Shown here: positions 1 to 11,317 of the stretch, piece by piece
Layout: each line of letters begins with the position of its first letter
Position numbering within the stretch: position 1 is the stretch's first letter
Origin: Photobacterium sp. SKA34
GTDB lineage: Bacteria; Pseudomonadota; Gammaproteobacteria; Enterobacterales; Vibrionaceae
Length of the DNA stretch: 64,000 bases
Assembly: GCF_000153325.1 (NCBI RefSeq)
Contig: NZ_CH724143.1
Span: forward strand, 309,987-373,986
Direction of reading: 5' to 3'
Position numbers and translations under genes: made by a program
Notes under the pieces: generated by a model
What the model saw: the letters and a program-made list of their open reading frames with translations, nothing else
Database searches by the model: none
Told to the model about the DNA's origin: nothing

Positions 1-622
<622 letters not shown>

Positions 623-685
623 CCTAAAGACTTGCTGTTTAATGCAGTGTCCACACAGATTGCTTGGTTAAAATGTAAGAGAGCC

Positions 686-712
686 ACTTAATGTTGCCCA
701 ACAACATTAAGT
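686..712 (+). other. Perfect hairpin in the 16S-23S spacer
   Basis: An 11-bp perfect inverted repeat (arms 686-696 'acttaatgttg' and 702-712 'caacattaagt') lies between the 16S 3' end and tRNA-Glu, with a 5-nt loop. There is no T-run, so it is not a terminator. A processing stem or structural element of the pre-rRNA spacer is plausible; the role is inference. Confidence 0.5.
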
Positions 713-721
713 ATGAACATT

Positions 722-797
722 GTCCCGTTCGTCTAGAGGCCTAGGACACCGCCCTTTCACGGCGGTAACAGGGGTTCGACTCCCCTACGGGACGCCA
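722..797 (+). tRNA. tRNA-Glu (anticodon TTC)
   Basis: 76-nt cloverleaf nearly identical to E. coli tRNA-Glu, with anticodon loop 'ctttcac' (TTC), T-arm 'ggttcgactcc' and encoded CCA at 795-797. First of four spacer tRNAs in this rrn operon. The acceptor stem 5' 'gtcccgt' pairs with 3' 'acgggac'. Confidence 0.97.
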
Positions 798-799
798 AT

Positions 800-875
800 G
801 GGTCGTTAGCTCAGTTGGTAGAGCAGTTGACTTTTAATCAATTGGTCGCAGGTTCGAATCCTGCACGACCCACCA
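800..875 (+). tRNA. tRNA-Lys (anticodon TTT)
   Basis: 76-nt cloverleaf beginning 'gggtcgttagctcagttgg', anticodon loop 'cttttaa' (TTT), T-loop 'ttcgaatc', encoded CCA. It lies only 2 nt after tRNA-Glu, so the two must be processed from one precursor. Confidence 0.97.
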
Positions 876-943
876 TTTCCTTTCCACGAAGGAAAGCTAG
901 TTTGAGTTTACTTTTTAAAGTGAAAACAAATAGCAACTATCGT

Positions 944-1019
944 GGGCGATTAGCTCAGTTGGGAGAGCACCTCCCTTACAAGGAGGGGGTCACTGGTTCG
1001 AGCCCGGTATCGCCCACCA
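944..1019 (+). tRNA. tRNA-Val (anticodon TAC)
   Basis: 76-nt cloverleaf 'gggcgattagctcagttggg', anticodon loop 'cttacaa' (TAC), encoded CCA. Separated from tRNA-Lys by 68 nt that include a small hairpin ('ctttcc...ggaaag'). Confidence 0.97.
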
Positions 1020-1043
1020 CTTCTTTCTCAAGAAGTAAAATAT

Positions 1044-1119
1044 GGGGCTATAGCTCAGCTGGGAGAGCGCTTCGCTGGCAGCGAAGAGGTCAGCGGTTCG
1101 ATCCCGCTTAGCTCCACCA
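1044..1119 (+). tRNA. tRNA-Ala (anticodon GGC)
   Basis: 76-nt cloverleaf 'ggggctatagctcagctggg', anticodon stem-loop 'ttcgctggcagcgaa' (GGC), encoded CCA. Last of the spacer tRNAs; the order Glu-Lys-Val-Ala is of the kind found in Vibrionaceae rrn spacers. Confidence 0.97.
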
Positions 1120-1177
1120 CTTTCTAAAGACATTCTTTGAGTGTGATTAGAAAGTGGATCTTTAAATAGAAACACAA

Positions 1178-1191
1178 TGCTCTTTAACAAT
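1178..1191 (+). promoter_or_regulatory. boxA-type rRNA antitermination element
   Basis: 'tgctctttaacaat' matches the boxA core that precedes 23S rRNA in gammaproteobacterial rrn operons. BoxA RNA is bound by NusB-NusE to prevent Rho termination in long untranslated transcripts. It sits about 200 nt before the 23S start. The call rests on motif match and position. Confidence 0.7.
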
Positions 1192-1394
1192 CTGGAAAGC
1201 TGACTAGTAAATTCAATCGATAGATTGATTTTAAAAAATGTTTTTATCTTTAGATAAAAACGAGTTCTCAAACAATACACATTCAAGTGTCTTGTATCGA
1301 GTCCGGCGAAAAACCAACGTTTAATACTTTTTTGATCGAAGTGTTGAACACAAACCTTGGTTGTTTGAACATACGAAACCTCTTGGGGTTGTAT

Positions 1395-4285
<2,891 letters not shown>

Positions 4286-4400
4286 TACAACACCCAAGGG
4301 GTTTTATACGGACTCCAAGTACACTTGAACGTGTAGAGAACAACTAGTTAGATTTTCCCAGATTGCTATTTATTGTCGATGATAATAAATAAACCGAATT

Positions 4401-4520
4401 TGCTTGGCGACCATAGCGTTATGGACCCACCTGATCCCATGCCGAACTCAGTAGTGAAACGTAATAGCGCCGATGGTAGTGTGGGGTCTCCCCATGTGAG
4501 AGTAGGACATCGCCAGGCTT
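4401..4520 (+). rRNA. rrf: 5S ribosomal RNA
   Basis: 120-nt 5S gene starting 'tgcttggcgaccatagcg' and ending 'cgccaggctt'; the 5' and 3' ends pair. Conserved loop sequence 'cccatgccgaactc' is present. It follows 23S by about 115 nt, the usual order. Confidence 0.97.
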
Positions 4521-4583
4521 TAAATTTAAGATATTCGTTTTGAGCTACGAGTATCGGATAAAACGAAAGTTTTATCTCCGTGT

Positions 4584-4660
4584 GGAGCGGTAGTTCAGTT
4601 GGTTAGAATACCGGCCTGTCACGCCGGGGGTCGCGGGTTCGAGTCCCGTCCGCTCCGCCA
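4584..4660 (+). tRNA. tRNA-Asp (anticodon GTC)
   Basis: 77-nt cloverleaf 'ggagcggtagttcagttgg' with anticodon stem-loop 'ccggcctgtcacgccgg' (GTC), T-arm 'gggttcgagtccc' and encoded CCA. It is the distal tRNA of the rrn operon and is followed at once by a strong terminator. Confidence 0.97.
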
Positions 4661-4669
4661 CTTATATTA

Positions 4670-4697
4670 AGCCCTAGTCGAAAGACTAGGGCTTTTT
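4670..4697 (+). terminator. Rho-independent terminator after tRNA-Asp
   Basis: Perfect stem 'agccctagtc' / 'gactagggct' with a short 'gaaa' loop, followed by a T-run. This is the main end of the rrn transcript. Confidence 0.9.
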
Positions 4698-4732
4698 TAC
4701 ATTTGGAATAAATGAGTTAAATGTATTTGAGT

Positions 4733-4825
4733 GAGTTGCTAGTTCAGTTGGTTAGCCTCTTTATTGGAGAGCTTAGCGACCTGTCACGCTGGGGGGCGCG
4801 GGTTCGAGTCCCGTCCGCTCCGCCA
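4733..4825 (+). pseudogene. Decayed second tRNA-Asp copy
   Basis: A degenerate duplicate of the tRNA-Asp at 4584. It shares the D-arm segment 'tagttcagttggttag' exactly (4740-4755) and the whole 3' portion from 'cgcgggttcg' through CCA and five bases beyond (4797-4830). About 16 extra bases are inserted after the D-arm, so the unit is 93 nt rather than 77. The anticodon loop 'ctgtcac' survives, but the anticodon stem (gcgac/gctgg) and the acceptor stem (5' gagttgc against the intact 3' strand) no longer pair. It is therefore unlikely to yield a charged tRNA. It carries its own terminator, as if a tRNA-terminator unit had been duplicated and then decayed. Confidence 0.8.
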
Positions 4826-4834
4826 CTTATTAAG

Positions 4835-4865
4835 AAGCCTCGCTAGAAATAGCGGGGCTTTTTTT
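4835..4865 (+). terminator. Rho-independent terminator after the tRNA-Asp relic
   Basis: Stem 'aagcctcgct' / 'agcggggctt' (one G-T pair) with a 6-nt loop, followed by at least five further Ts. A second terminator behind the rrn operon. Confidence 0.85.
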
Positions 4866-4987
4866 CGTCTGTAGAAAATGGAAATGATAGTTAAGCTTTT
4901 TATTAAGACGCTTAGGCAACTCCCGTAATCTCGAGTACCAGTTTAAGATCTCAGTAGTTTTTCGTATGACCTGATGGCTGATAAGGT

Positions 4988-6340
4988 TCATATAGTTATC
5001 AGCTCAGGCTTTTGTTTTATGTTGTGTTGGAAACGAAGGTAAAGTGTTGAGGCAACAATAAAAGTGATTAGCTCTGCGATAGGTAAAGCAAAAAGAAATG
5101 AGATACTTGGGATAACATTTGCGAAGAGTAGAAGTAGTGATACAGGTAAAACTAACCCTCTTGATAAAGCGATAATCGATGATTGAAGAGGTCGGTGCAT
5201 CGCTGTGAAATAACAAGATAGTAAGACATTTATTCCGCTAAAGATAAAACAGGGCCATATAACGCTTATGTAACTTAATGCTAATTGATAGGCGTCAGAC
5301 TCTGTATTTTCAATGAAAAGCTTCGTTATTGAATCTGATACAGACAGCGCACTTACTATTAATAGTGTACTAATACTTATCACGGTAACGGTGGCTAAAA
5401 GCATGAATTGGTTGATGCGTGTGAAATTTCTTGCTCCATAATTTTGGCTTACCAGTATATGAAGAGCATCGATAATGCCGTAAAACAGCATCATGCTAAT
5501 AAATAACATATAGTTTGCGACAGCGAAGCCTGAGATAGCGGTATTATCCTGCTCTTTCATCAATAGCCAATGAATAGTGAAAATAACAATACCGACAGAA
5601 ATTTCATTGATATATTCTGAAATCCCATTAAGTAATCCTCTGAAGTAAGGCTTCAAGCTTGAATAACAGAGCTGAAATTTAATCAATCTTTGTTTCTTAG
5701 TGAAAAAAGTACAGAGGACTGATAGCTGTATGATCTGTGCTATACCTGTTGCCCAAGCGGCTGATTGAATTCCCCACTGAAAATAGCCAAGAAAAAGAAC
5801 ATCAAGCATGATATTAACGACAGAGCCCAAGACTAAAGCTGTTGTTGCTAGAGTTGGAAAGCCATCTGCGCGTACAAAATAATATAAAACCATCGTGGTT
5901 AGTTGAATAATGAGTACGACTGATATTACTTGGAAGTAAGCTTGAGTAAGGGGTGTTAATTGTTTATCAACACCAAGAAATAAAAATAAAGTCTCATTGA
6001 AAAATAAACTAATAATCGCCATCAAGGTAGCGAATAAAAAAATAGAGATTAACGATAAGGTAAAAATACCATTAGCCTCTTTATAGTTTCCTTCTCCGAT
6101 AAATTTTCCTGCAGTTACTGTCCCACCAATAGCCACCATTAGACCCAATGCAAACATGAATGTGATGTAGGGAATAAGAATATTGATAGCAGCTAAAGCT
6201 TGAGGACCCAGATATTTACCTACAAAGATCCCGTCGACCAAACTTGCAGTAGTAATAGCAAGTAATGCAATGAGTGCAGGAAAAGCAAACAGGAAAAAAG
6301 TACTAATGATAGGGCCTTGAGTGACCTTGTTATACGTCAT
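4988..6340 (-). CDS. MATE-family efflux transporter, candidate siderophore exporter
   Basis: A 450-residue, very hydrophobic protein with about twelve predicted membrane spans in two similar halves. The N-terminal segment 'PALIALLAITTASLVDGIFV' and the 'GPQALAAINI' segment that follows are typical of the MATE fold. MATE proteins export organic cations or drugs using H+ or Na+ gradients. The gene diverges from the asb-type siderophore operon across a 193-bp region holding a Fur-like site. I infer that it exports the siderophore made next door. No MFS or RND exporter is present in the cluster, which strengthens this, but substrate identity cannot be read from sequence. The ATG at 6340 has only a weak ribosome-binding site. 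Confidence 0.85.
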   Translation of the reverse strand: MTYNKVTQGPIISTFFLFAFPALIALLAITTASLVDGIFVGKYLGPQALAAINILIPYITFMFALGLMVAIGGTVTAGKFIGEGNYKEANGIFTLSLISIFLFATLMAIISLFFNETLFLFLGVDKQLTPLTQAYFQVISVVLIIQLTTMVLYYFVRADGFPTLATTALVLGSVVNIMLDVLFLGYFQWGIQSAAWATGIAQIIQLSVLCTFFTKKQRLIKFQLCYSSLKPYFRGLLNGISEYINEISVGIVIFTIHWLLMKEQDNTAISGFAVANYMLFISMMLFYGIIDALHILVSQNYGARNFTRINQFMLLATVTVISISTLLIVSALSVSDSITKLFIENTESDAYQLALSYISVIWPCFIFSGINVLLSCYFTAMHRPLQSSIIALSRGLVLPVSLLLLFANVIPSISFLFALPIAELITFIVASTLYLRFQHNIKQKPELITI

Positions 6341-6463
6341 GATTTTTATGTTTTATGAATGAGCTTAATTATCCATTTTGAAGCGTTTCAATCATAAGTA
6401 CGAGCATTGAAGTGCCATGCTTTGCTTCCGCATACATTTTTGTGTAACAAATGTAATCATTGT

Positions 6464-6482
6464 TGAAATGAGAATTAATATC
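6464..6482. promoter_or_regulatory. Candidate Fur box between MATE and asbA
   Basis: The 19-mer 'tgaaatgagaattaatatc' matches the Fur consensus GATAATGATAATCATTATC at 13 of 19 positions by my count. It lies 52 bp before the asbA start in the divergent region, so it could repress both the exporter and the biosynthetic operon when iron is plentiful. It is the weakest of the three candidates in the cluster. Confidence 0.6.
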
Positions 6483-6533
6483 ATTAAAAATATTTAACTA
6501 ATTTCTTATTTATCAATAAATAGTCGGTTCAAC

Positions 6534-8324
6534 ATGATGTTAACAGCAAAAAAAATAGCTGAAGTCGCTTCATTTCAGGCCCTCTTTAATTGTTACTTAA
6601 AAGAATGTAAGCAAGATTTATGGTATCGAACTGATGCGTGGATGGAAAAAAATAAATTATGTTGTTCACCATCGTGTCAGTGGATTATTGAAATAAGCTT
6701 GCCTAAAGAACATGTAGTTATTGCCGTTGAAGTGACTTATAAAACCATTGTTGGTCGCCATGCTTTTGGTGATATTTGGTCAAAAAACAATGATGAAAAT
6801 TGGTATACCATCTCTGAAAAAGAAGCTGCAATTACGCTTTTAGATTCTTTTTTTGAGCACAAGACAATGTCACTAAAAAAACAGGAACTATTGATTCGCC
6901 TGTTAGAAAGTATGTCGCTCATGGAGTATTTTTTGGCGGAATATATGACAAAAAATGCACCGCCTTCTCGTTGTTTTATTGATGTTGAACAGAGTTTAGT
7001 TTTTGGACATTGGCAACATCCGACGCCTAAAAGTCGTCAAGGGATGCTTGATTTTCATCATCAATATTATGCGCCTGAATTAAAAGGGGAGTTTGCACTT
7101 CATTACTTTAATGTTGCCCGCTCTTTGATTTGCCAGCGCTCTGCATTATCAATTTCAGCTGAAGAGATCATCGCTTCTTCTCTAGAAACCTCAGACTTAC
7201 AAATCTCAGATGAGTTTATAGTCTTGCCTATGCATCCGCTACAAGCGCAAAAATTATTACATGATCCCGCCATTCTGGATTTAATGACTCAGGGGCTAAT
7301 TATTGATAGCGGACAGCATGGTTGTAAGTTCACAGCAACGTCCTCTGTGAGATCGCTATATAGTGCGCATTTATCTTGGATGTATAAGTTTTCGATACCT
7401 GTGAAAATTACGAATTCTCTTAGGGTAAATAAACGTCATGAACTTGATGCTGGCGTAGTTATGGCTGGACTATATCGTAAGACGGGATTTAGTGGTGATT
7501 ATCCTAGCTTTAATGTTGTGACAGACCCTGCATACGTCACCGTATTATTACCAGAGCAAGAAGAAAGTGGTTTTGAAACTATTATTCGAGAAAATCCATT
7601 TCAGGCGGGTCAAGATCAGGATGTTCTTACTATTGCAGCATTGACACAAGATCCGCTACCAAATCAATCATCGTTATTAGCCTCCATTATTGTTGAATTG
7701 GCTACGAAAGAGCATTGCTCTGAATCTCATGTAGCGATGCGATGGTTTGCCCGTTATTGGGATTGTGCGATAGATCCTATGATCCGTTTGTATGATGAGC
7801 ATGGCATTGCTTTAGAAGCACACCAACAAAATAGCGTTATTCAATTAGAGAGTGGTTATCCATCGAATTATTATTTCCGAGATAACCAAGGTTTCTATTT
7901 ATCAAAAAGCTACCGCAGTTATTTAGAAAGTATGGAGCCTGAATCTAGCCGTGTTCATGACTTGTATTTTGATGATGAAATGATCTGTGAGCGATTCACT
8001 TATTATTTAATGATCAACCATCTATTTTCGATTATTGGTCGACTAGGCGCTGATCATATTATTGATGAAGCTTTATTACTAAATTTTGTTAAGCAACGGC
8101 TCACCGCATTACATAAATCATTATTGGGTGGCGGTAAATTATTTGTCGAGCAATTACTAACAAATAAGCAATGGGCAATGAAAGCGAATTTACTGACACG
8201 TGTCCACGATGTCGATGAATTAATGGTTGAGAACGAACAGGCGATATATTGCTACATCGATAATCCATTTATAACAGCTGATACCACAAGTCAGATAAAG
8301 GAGGTATCAGATGCCATTGCCTAA
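6534..8324 (+). CDS. asbA: IucA/IucC-type NIS siderophore synthetase, AsbA-like
   Basis: A 596-residue member of the NRPS-independent siderophore (NIS) synthetase family, close to the usual AsbA length of about 600. These enzymes adenylate a citrate carboxylate with ATP and condense it with an amine. AsbA joins citrate to spermidine in petrobactin synthesis. Family motifs are visible: 'TATSSVRSLYS' (Ser270-Ser271 region) and 'IPVKITNSLRVNK' in the ATP/citrate-binding half, then 'EAHQQNSVI' and 'NYYFRD' in the C-terminal half. It is the first gene of a tightly packed operon and overlaps asbB by 14 nt. The assignment to AsbA rather than another NIS synthetase rests mainly on the conserved gene order asbA-B-C-(DE)-F. 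The start ATG at 6534 lacks a clear Shine-Dalgarno sequence. Confidence 0.88.
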   Translation: MMLTAKKIAEVASFQALFNCYLKECKQDLWYRTDAWMEKNKLCCSPSCQWIIEISLPKEHVVIAVEVTYKTIVGRHAFGDIWSKNNDENWYTISEKEAAITLLDSFFEHKTMSLKKQELLIRLLESMSLMEYFLAEYMTKNAPPSRCFIDVEQSLVFGHWQHPTPKSRQGMLDFHHQYYAPELKGEFALHYFNVARSLICQRSALSISAEEIIASSLETSDLQISDEFIVLPMHPLQAQKLLHDPAILDLMTQGLIIDSGQHGCKFTATSSVRSLYSAHLSWMYKFSIPVKITNSLRVNKRHELDAGVVMAGLYRKTGFSGDYPSFNVVTDPAYVTVLLPEQEESGFETIIRENPFQAGQDQDVLTIAALTQDPLPNQSSLLASIIVELATKEHCSESHVAMRWFARYWDCAIDPMIRLYDEHGIALEAHQQNSVIQLESGYPSNYYFRDNQGFYLSKSYRSYLESMEPESSRVHDLYFDDEMICERFTYYLMINHLFSIIGRLGADHIIDEALLLNFVKQRLTALHKSLLGGGKLFVEQLLTNKQWAMKANLLTRVHDVDELMVENEQAIYCYIDNPFITADTTSQIKEVSDAIA

Positions 8325-10041
8325 TTGTCTTACGCTAGAACCTGAACAGAGAATCATTAAGCAACTTTTTGAAGCCATCATGTTTGAACAATTGGTTGAA
8401 ATTGATGCTTGCTCTGAGAATGGTCACAACACGTTTACTTGGATCATGGCGGAAAAGCATTATCACGTTCGTGGTCACATTGGCGATTTTGGGCGTTATC
8501 GTTTAGATATTTCAACCTTAACTATTGATGGTCAACCTCAGCTTATCTCACAATCTTGGGAAGATATTGTTCGAGACTTGCCCGCCCTTGAGCAAGTTAA
8601 GTTATCTATTATCGAAGAGTTTAAACAAACCTCCAATTTTTGTCGCTGGAATCAAGACCATATTCCAGCTCGTGTTTCACGTCGGCAGGCAAGCTTTATT
8701 GAGTTGGAAACACAACTTGATGAAGGACATCCTTATCACCCATCTTTTAAAGCGCGAACAGGGTTTAACTTTCTTGATCATCAATGTTATGGACCTGAAG
8801 CTGGGGAATCATTTTGTTTGCACTGGATCGCGATAAAAAGAACACATTTTCGTTCACATTTACCTGATGAGCATGATCGTTTTTGGTCTAGTGAATTAGA
8901 TCAAGAACACTGGCAAACACTTAGCTTTATTTTATCTCAGCAGCAAGGAAACTGGCAGGAGTATGCTTTATTGCCTGTTCATCCTTGGCAGTGGCGTCAA
9001 TTACACAAAGAAGATTTTCCATCTTTACTTGATCAGAAAGTTATTATCGATTTGGGAGAGTTAGGGGACCAATATGTTGCTTCGCAATCGGTCAGAACTT
9101 TACTTAATGTGAGTAATACGGCAAAAGCCAATATCAAATTGCCATTGAATATGGTGAACACCTCTTCTAAGCGAACCTTAGCAGGTTATTCCGTTTGTTT
9201 GGCACCAGAGATATCAACATGGCTTGAAAACATTGTTAGTCAAGACCCTGAGTTGTCAGGATTAGACATATTAGCCGAATACGCTGGCGGGATTTATGTA
9301 CCGTTTGGGAAAACAGTGGAGTGTGATCCTTTAAGTGACCAATTGGCGGTTATTTTTAGAGAAAGCTTAGAAAACAAATTATCGCCTGAGCAAACGGGGG
9401 TACCATTTAATGCGTTGATGATGGTCGAGCAAGATGGTAAACCATTTATTGATCATTGGATTGATAAATATGGCTTAGTGCCGTGGCTCTCGCAACTTAT
9501 TGAGGTGGCAGTGATCCCAATTTGGCACTTATTGGTCAAGTATGGGGTGGGGACGGAGCCGCACGGACAAAACATGGTATTGGTTCACCGCCATGGTTGG
9601 CCTGAAAAGATTATTATTCGTGATTTTCATGAAAGTGTTGAATATCACTCAGAGTTCCTTAGTACTGAGTTTCCGGCACCTGATTTAGAATTATTAGAAC
9701 CAACCTTAGCCAAGGCACCTCTAGATATATTTTATGCCATGAGTTCGGTAGAGCTTCTGCGTGAATTAGTAATGGATACCTTGTTCATTTATAACCTCGC
9801 AGAGGTTTCTCACCTAATTGAATGCCATTACGGTGGAACGGAAAGCCAGTTCTGGCAACTGGTTGAAAATAAGCTCGAACAGTACAGCGCTACGCATCCA
9901 GCGCTCGCTGATCGGATAGCTCAACTCGATTATCAATCTACTTCAATTGCAACAGAATCATTATTAGCTAGAAAATTTCAGGCTAAGAAACAAGAGTGTC
10001 ACCATATCGTGGCGAATGCGCTTTCGTGCGCTTTTAAATAA
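8311..10041 (+). CDS. asbB: IucA/IucC-type NIS siderophore synthetase, AsbB-like
   Basis: A 576-residue second NIS synthetase, distinct in sequence from the upstream one. Motifs include 'ASQSVRTLLN' (near residue 258), 'NIKLPLNMVNTSSKR', 'EPHGQNMVLV' and 'IRDFHES', which form the ATP and carboxylate site of this superfamily. In petrobactin synthesis AsbB adds the second arm to the citrate half-product. The start at 8311 is supported by an excellent 'aaaggagg' ribosome-binding site inside the end of asbA. The 14-nt overlap suggests translational coupling. Having two NIS synthetases of different subtypes in tandem is the hallmark of asb-type loci. The precise substrate order cannot be told from sequence. 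Confidence 0.88.
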   Translation: MPLPNCLTLEPEQRIIKQLFEAIMFEQLVEIDACSENGHNTFTWIMAEKHYHVRGHIGDFGRYRLDISTLTIDGQPQLISQSWEDIVRDLPALEQVKLSIIEEFKQTSNFCRWNQDHIPARVSRRQASFIELETQLDEGHPYHPSFKARTGFNFLDHQCYGPEAGESFCLHWIAIKRTHFRSHLPDEHDRFWSSELDQEHWQTLSFILSQQQGNWQEYALLPVHPWQWRQLHKEDFPSLLDQKVIIDLGELGDQYVASQSVRTLLNVSNTAKANIKLPLNMVNTSSKRTLAGYSVCLAPEISTWLENIVSQDPELSGLDILAEYAGGIYVPFGKTVECDPLSDQLAVIFRESLENKLSPEQTGVPFNALMMVEQDGKPFIDHWIDKYGLVPWLSQLIEVAVIPIWHLLVKYGVGTEPHGQNMVLVHRHGWPEKIIIRDFHESVEYHSEFLSTEFPAPDLELLEPTLAKAPLDIFYAMSSVELLRELVMDTLFIYNLAEVSHLIECHYGGTESQFWQLVENKLEQYSATHPALADRIAQLDYQSTSIATESLLARKFQAKKQECHHIVANALSCAFK

Positions 10042-10051
10042 TAGGGATATT

Positions 10052-11308
10052 ATGATTTACGTTAACGATGATTATATCGATAGTGCTTTTTTCTCACAGT
10101 GTTTCCAAATATTTTCAGCGCACCCTCAGTTAAAAGATTGTGCAGGAAAACGCGTTGCCGTGTGCCTACAAAATCCTGCTCAGCTGCTGGCGCTTTGTTT
10201 ATATTTAAAAAGAAATGGTGGGTCATTTTATCCTATTTTAGCAACGACTCCGCGTTTAGCCGCAAAGCGTTTAGCAGACAAAGCAAACTGTCATATCGTT
10301 ATCTTTGATATTGAGCTGACGGGACTGACTCTAAAAAGAGAAGACAAAGATCAACAAGCAGTGTTAGTACAAACTAGCTCTGGGACAACAGGTGAGCCGA
10401 AAGTGATCACTCGCTCTTGGTTGTCTATTGATGAAGAAATTGAGAGTTATGTGACAACCTTTACTGCACCTCAGTTCATGACCCCTTTAATTGCTTGTCC
10501 AATTACCCACTCTTATGGATTAATTTGTGGCGTACTTGTCGCGCTCAAGCGTGATTTAGTGCCTGTGATCATTACCAACATTAATCCTAAATACCTATTG
10601 AGAAAATGCTTAGATAATAGTGAGCACTTACTGTATTCGTCGCCAAGTTTACTGCATTCCCTTGTACAACTATATCCCAAACAAGAACAGCTAAATGCTG
10701 TAATGACGTCAGGAACGGTACTACCGCAAGCTTGGTTTGAAGCGATAAAGGTACGAAGTCAGTATTTATTCCAGCAATACGGCTGTTCTGAAGCGGGTTG
10801 TATTGCCGTCTGCGAAAGTCCTGACTATGCCAATCAAATGGGTTTTCCACTTCCACATCTAAGGGTATCAGCAGGGAGTGATGTAACGTCCCCACAAGAG
10901 ATCGTCGTATCTAAAAATAAGCGTGATATTAAAACTCAAGATCTTGGTTTTTTTGATGTGCAAGGGCAGCTATGTTTCGTTTCCCGTAGCGATGACATGA
11001 TCAATGTTTCTGGGTTGAATGTGTATCCACAAGATGTGGAAAACGTTGTGATGGAATTGGCTGAAATTACAGATGCGGTGGTATTTAAGCGTGCTGATGA
11101 GTTATCTGGTGAGCGTGTGTGTTTGCAGTTTGTGGCAGATACAATGATTGAACCAAGCCGTATTCGTCAATGGTGTGGAACGCGTTTAGCGAATCACCAG
11201 TTACCTGTAGATATAGAGCAGCGCGAGATTATCGAAAAAGCGTCAAACGGAAAGATAAATCGAAAAGCGTTATCACAAAGTAGTGTTTCAATTGCAGCGA
11301 TTGGTTAA
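10052..11308 (+). CDS. asbC: Aryl-acid adenylate ligase, AsbC-like
   Basis: A 418-residue AMP-forming acyl/aryl ligase, shorter than a standard 530-residue enzyme but equal to AsbC. It shows the phosphate-binding loop 'QTSSGTTGEPKV', the 'YGCSEAG' motif, the hinge 'SRSDDMINVSGLNVYP' and the C-terminal catalytic lysine motif 'ASNGKINRKAL'. AsbC activates 3,4-dihydroxybenzoate as its adenylate and loads it on the carrier protein AsbD. I place the start at the ATG at 10052, 10 nt after the asbB stop and behind 'agggat'. An upstream in-frame start at 10016 would overlap asbB and lacks support. The choice of 3,4- over 2,3-dihydroxybenzoate comes from the AsbF gene downstream. Confidence 0.85.
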   Translation: MIYVNDDYIDSAFFSQCFQIFSAHPQLKDCAGKRVAVCLQNPAQLLALCLYLKRNGGSFYPILATTPRLAAKRLADKANCHIVIFDIELTGLTLKREDKDQQAVLVQTSSGTTGEPKVITRSWLSIDEEIESYVTTFTAPQFMTPLIACPITHSYGLICGVLVALKRDLVPVIITNINPKYLLRKCLDNSEHLLYSSPSLLHSLVQLYPKQEQLNAVMTSGTVLPQAWFEAIKVRSQYLFQQYGCSEAGCIAVCESPDYANQMGFPLPHLRVSAGSDVTSPQEIVVSKNKRDIKTQDLGFFDVQGQLCFVSRSDDMINVSGLNVYPQDVENVVMELAEITDAVVFKRADELSGERVCLQFVADTMIEPSRIRQWCGTRLANHQLPVDIEQREIIEKASNGKINRKALSQSSVSIAAIG

Positions 11309-11317
11309 GGAAGAAAA

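Noticed and set aside
815-1286. Open reading frames over the spacer tRNAs on both strands
   Set aside because: They run across tRNA-Lys, -Val and -Ala genes and carry translated tRNA motifs; they are artefacts of stable-RNA sequence.
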